From: Cryptomeria japonica
Lineage: Eukaryota > Streptophyta > Pinopsida > Cupressales > Cupressaceae
Length of the DNA: 64,000 bases
Assembly (NCBI RefSeq): GCF_030272615.1
Contig: NC_081412.1
Location: 695,770,083-695,834,082 of the forward strand
Reading direction: 5' to 3'
The notes beneath the pieces were generated by a model. That model ran no database searches and had not been told where the DNA came from. It saw only the letters and a program-made list of their open reading frames with translations. The position numbers and the translations under genes were made by a program. Positions 63,001 to 64,000 of the stretch are shown in pieces. The first letter of the stretch is position 1, and the number at the start of each line of letters is the position of its first letter.

Positions 63001-63325
63001 TGGACACGATCGTCCTGGACTGTGGATCATAGTGACGAGCACACTCGATCATCAACTCGTGGCACTGAACAGCTGGAGGAAAGCCGGCCGCCTTAATGAT
63101 ACCACTCTCGATTATTCTCCGGGCGACGGGTGATGGCTTGCCAATATAAGGGACCTCTCGAAACTTCTTCGTGCTGAAGTTCCCCAAGTTGGTATCTCCA
63201 ATGTTGTTCCACTTCGACACGATCTTGGTCTCCACTTCTTCGGTCTTCTGATCTTCTTTCATGAGAGCTGAGCGACTGGTGGATGCTCCCGCCTTCGGGG
63301 TCGCCATACCTATACAACATTTCAT
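60077..63325 (-). CDS. LTR-borne 1082-residue protein, copy 2 (function unknown)
   Basis: Same length and frame as the copy at 44508-47756, with no stop or indel. I count 19 amino-acid differences over 1082 (for example V5I, S62G, H/Y and M/V near residue 100, E/G near the C-terminus) and only about eight silent ones by eye. The ratio is near that of drift without selection. The domain plan is as in copy 1: N-terminal helical half, charged nuclear-localisation-like linker, C-terminal helical part. Being in the 5' LTR, this copy lies upstream of gag and could be transcribed from its own TATA box at 63848-63856. Confidence 0.85.
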   Translation of the reverse strand: MKCCIGMATPKAGASTSRSALMKEDQKTEEVETKIVSKWNNIGDTNLGNFSTKKFREVPYIGKPSPVARRIIESGIIKAAGFPPAVQCHELMIECARHYDPQSRTIVSKEGNTLAYLSEEAISEAFHLPEHRDMIYKSIEGARSMYEDDPDACLSIINKNWLLKSRPRLSKVPNTPHRIDFQEEYRDLITMLNRVTGAPHAFYFEKWMFYFIQVIVQGKGTIHWARMISHCLDVQLRRLKATKSFHMSSYVIYALIRSVEYVGLPHRGVIGRGPGEVRACDSYAYLHHPPGSNYKLVNDTFTMNITRTLQGGIHNRLSQDAQEFIKRYGAWFIQFPKFTYIRVHGCPLPPYMLPRYPTDRIVLLEVTRQLAAYVKAFRHRHQNGVPVPIILGNSVEVCPNALAMDDAEKELALYSFSSFALRESFDPHGHLEETVGRKFRHEYQIEDFMMNLLDDLEVKRKMHSRLPLDFIRKCRIYRVADQAQDSGRHIQSSYDRESKSIRLDWNEPEVVDLDAFMAPVLSCTRRWVDVQHQKLREQGIAMSFTLEEKPAEGGASVSEGNPNPRNSGEGNLRCASEGNLHSRGSKRKERPGKRESSKKKQEANRDRSSGTSSRPEKRTIQVEESMESMVQNDRQEEGQAQHGSPDGSLQDYELDEDKEDNEITSPPRQEEIVHKEIQVQETRSIIPDWLKERLTKVIVVEDEDNAIDLESLVGRSHEVTEKKKATKMSKMIRDETGSRKLQIATPAADKYEGEILAEEYDIQTFELGPSTAEQTLDDATDSFEALKDKLREEMEKNRKLEREVGAWRTYFSHINEPLGRQDPVRSPVQALPLQSINEAERFRNMVQRTSNWMDRSHTVAIEFVTRMMKIIHQAIQVLEMIHNLMITVAAFAHTKDVIIPVLKVIRHTSRKILAQEKILDGEPHSFFHWSTLLHMKNVFFEDISTRCGQVEEVINLIQDRVFEVLRTILGRRIEVETDVDMQELEDRIMIIFCKDANVTDEQYDQMFSIMLLIERTKELESTWDAALLDAFDQVIHLEESMKNLPEIPITGIEGIVSRFIAYAKKENWKGNKILDERLLQMT

Positions 63326-63847
63326 AATGAGAAGCTAGATTTTGCAATAAATAACATAGATTAGAGGATAAATTTTAGGAAACTTCATGATAAGTCTTTG
63401 AGTTATCATTTCCTAAAATAAAACGATTGAGCTAGGAATTCAAAATTCAAAATAACTCAAAATTTAAAATATGACGATGAATAAATAAAACAATAAAAAT
63501 CAAATCGCCATACCTCAATAGAGAGCTAACTCTAGAATGCAAAAAGACAAAATTCGCCTAGGCAAAATTGAGGTATAAATGATCTTCAACGTGATCTCCT
63601 CAAGAAATCAATTTCCCCACCTTTGTCCTCGACGTGATCTTCAAATATCGCCCTTGACGTGACCTTCAAATCTTGGCAAATTCGCTCAATATAGATCTTC
63701 AAATATCGCACCACCTTGGAAGTATTAGCGCCACCTTTGGATGATATTCGCACTTCTTCAAACACAATTTCGCACCACCTTTGATTGGGATGAAAGCTCG
63801 CACTTGAATGATAAAATAATGATGTAAAAATGATAGTTTTCACTCTC
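63326..63847 (-). other. Upstream region of the LTR ORF, copy 2
   Basis: Counterpart of 47757-48278 with very few differences. The minus-strand open frame 63586-63903 is conserved between the LTRs simply because the LTRs are young. No product is recognised. Confidence 0.5.
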
Positions 63848-64000
63848 CTTTTATAGCGCTCACCTCTTCCATTCATTAAGGCCGACTTGGTGATATAAAT
63901 CAATTTTCAAACGATTTTAATTAGATAATAAAGGCCGACCTCCATGTCAAAGCGCTCCATTCGATTTTTTCTTTTTTTGATTAATTAATTAATTATTAAA

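Larger units (their letters stand above)
43448..64000 (-). mobile_element. Element D: giant Tat-like gypsy retrotransposon
   Basis: The left LTR 43453-50844 (7392 bp) and the right LTR 59022 onward (cut by the window end) flank an 8.2-kb internal region. The LTR ends are TGTT..AACA on both strands. The primer site is complementary to tRNA-Asn. On the minus strand the order is gag, protease, RNase H, RT, degenerate RNase H, integrase, with only a few point lesions. The two LTRs share the same 1082-residue ORF. Full length would be about 23 kb, in the size range of Ogre. The left target site is CTTGG (43448-43452); its partner is outside the window. Confidence 0.93.
59022..64000 (-). repeat. 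5' LTR of element D, cut by the window end
   Basis: Nearly identical to 43453-48431, offset 15569. It starts TGTTCACGTGTATTTTG on the plus strand. The region equivalent to the hairpin array (expected from about 64193) lies outside the window. It contains the second copy of the LTR ORF, the TATA-like box at 59884-59892 and the TATA box at 63848-63856. Confidence 0.92.

Noticed and set aside
43453-64000. Interpretation of the two 1082-residue ORFs as a tandem gene duplication
   Set aside because: The repeat boundaries have TGTT ends, one copy is followed by a tRNA-Asn primer site and a full gag-pol lies between, so LTR identity is the better explanation.

Overview
The window is eukaryotic nuclear DNA from a seed plant. 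A gymnosperm is likely but not proven. The evidence is long nested LTR retrotransposons, an L1-type LINE, spliceosomal GT-AG introns, and part of an NRT1/PTR-family (NPF) transporter gene. Almost everything else is transposable-element DNA. The large elements all lie on the minus strand. I see no bacterial, organellar, tRNA, rRNA or CRISPR features.

Layout. (1) 1-5477: a decayed Ty1/copia element running off the left edge, with its 5' LTR at 5027-5477, an iMet-type primer site and a GC-rich leader. It sits in the 3' part of a LINE. (2) 5478-32511: that LINE (ORF1 plus endonuclease/RT), split by element B (5959-28324, target duplication CAAAC). B is a pol-less copia-like element with a multi-knuckle gag remnant and a 1121-codon accessory frame. 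B's left LTR is split in turn by element A (6602-21212, duplication AAGAT/AACAT). A is a Tat-like Ty3/gypsy element that lacks gag. Its pol is broken by an inverted piece of a sister element, and it carries an antisense, intron-containing plant-mobile-domain gene (8732-11276). (3) 32512-40147: AT-rich degenerate tandem repeats, a GC-rich hairpin cluster, and a solo LTR of the A family (37278-38945, duplication GTACT). (4) 40148-42434: exons 1-3 of an NPF transporter on the plus strand. The remaining exon(s) are not in the window. (5) 43270-43452: a short Arg/Gly-rich coding remnant, abutted by element D. (6) 43453-64000: element D, a giant Tat-like gypsy element of about 23 kb if its right LTR is full length.

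Element D is the most unusual object. Each LTR is about 7.4 kb and contains an intact, sense-oriented 1082-residue ORF, so the gene is duplicated whenever the element integrates. The left LTR also carries twelve copies of a 33-bp hairpin core, mostly spaced by 166-167 bp. D's coding region has an RNase H domain upstream of reverse transcriptase, whereas element A has its second RNase H downstream, in the usual Tat position. Hairpins of the same GGTCC/GGACAGG type occur in the LTRs of the A family and in the solo LTR.

Three different retroelements here (A, B, D) each carry one extra gene with the same overall plan: a globular helical domain, a highly charged linker and a C-terminal helical or coiled-coil part. 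They occupy three different positions: antisense after integrase, sense after gag, and inside the LTR. The recurrence of such accessory genes is the main biological theme of the window.
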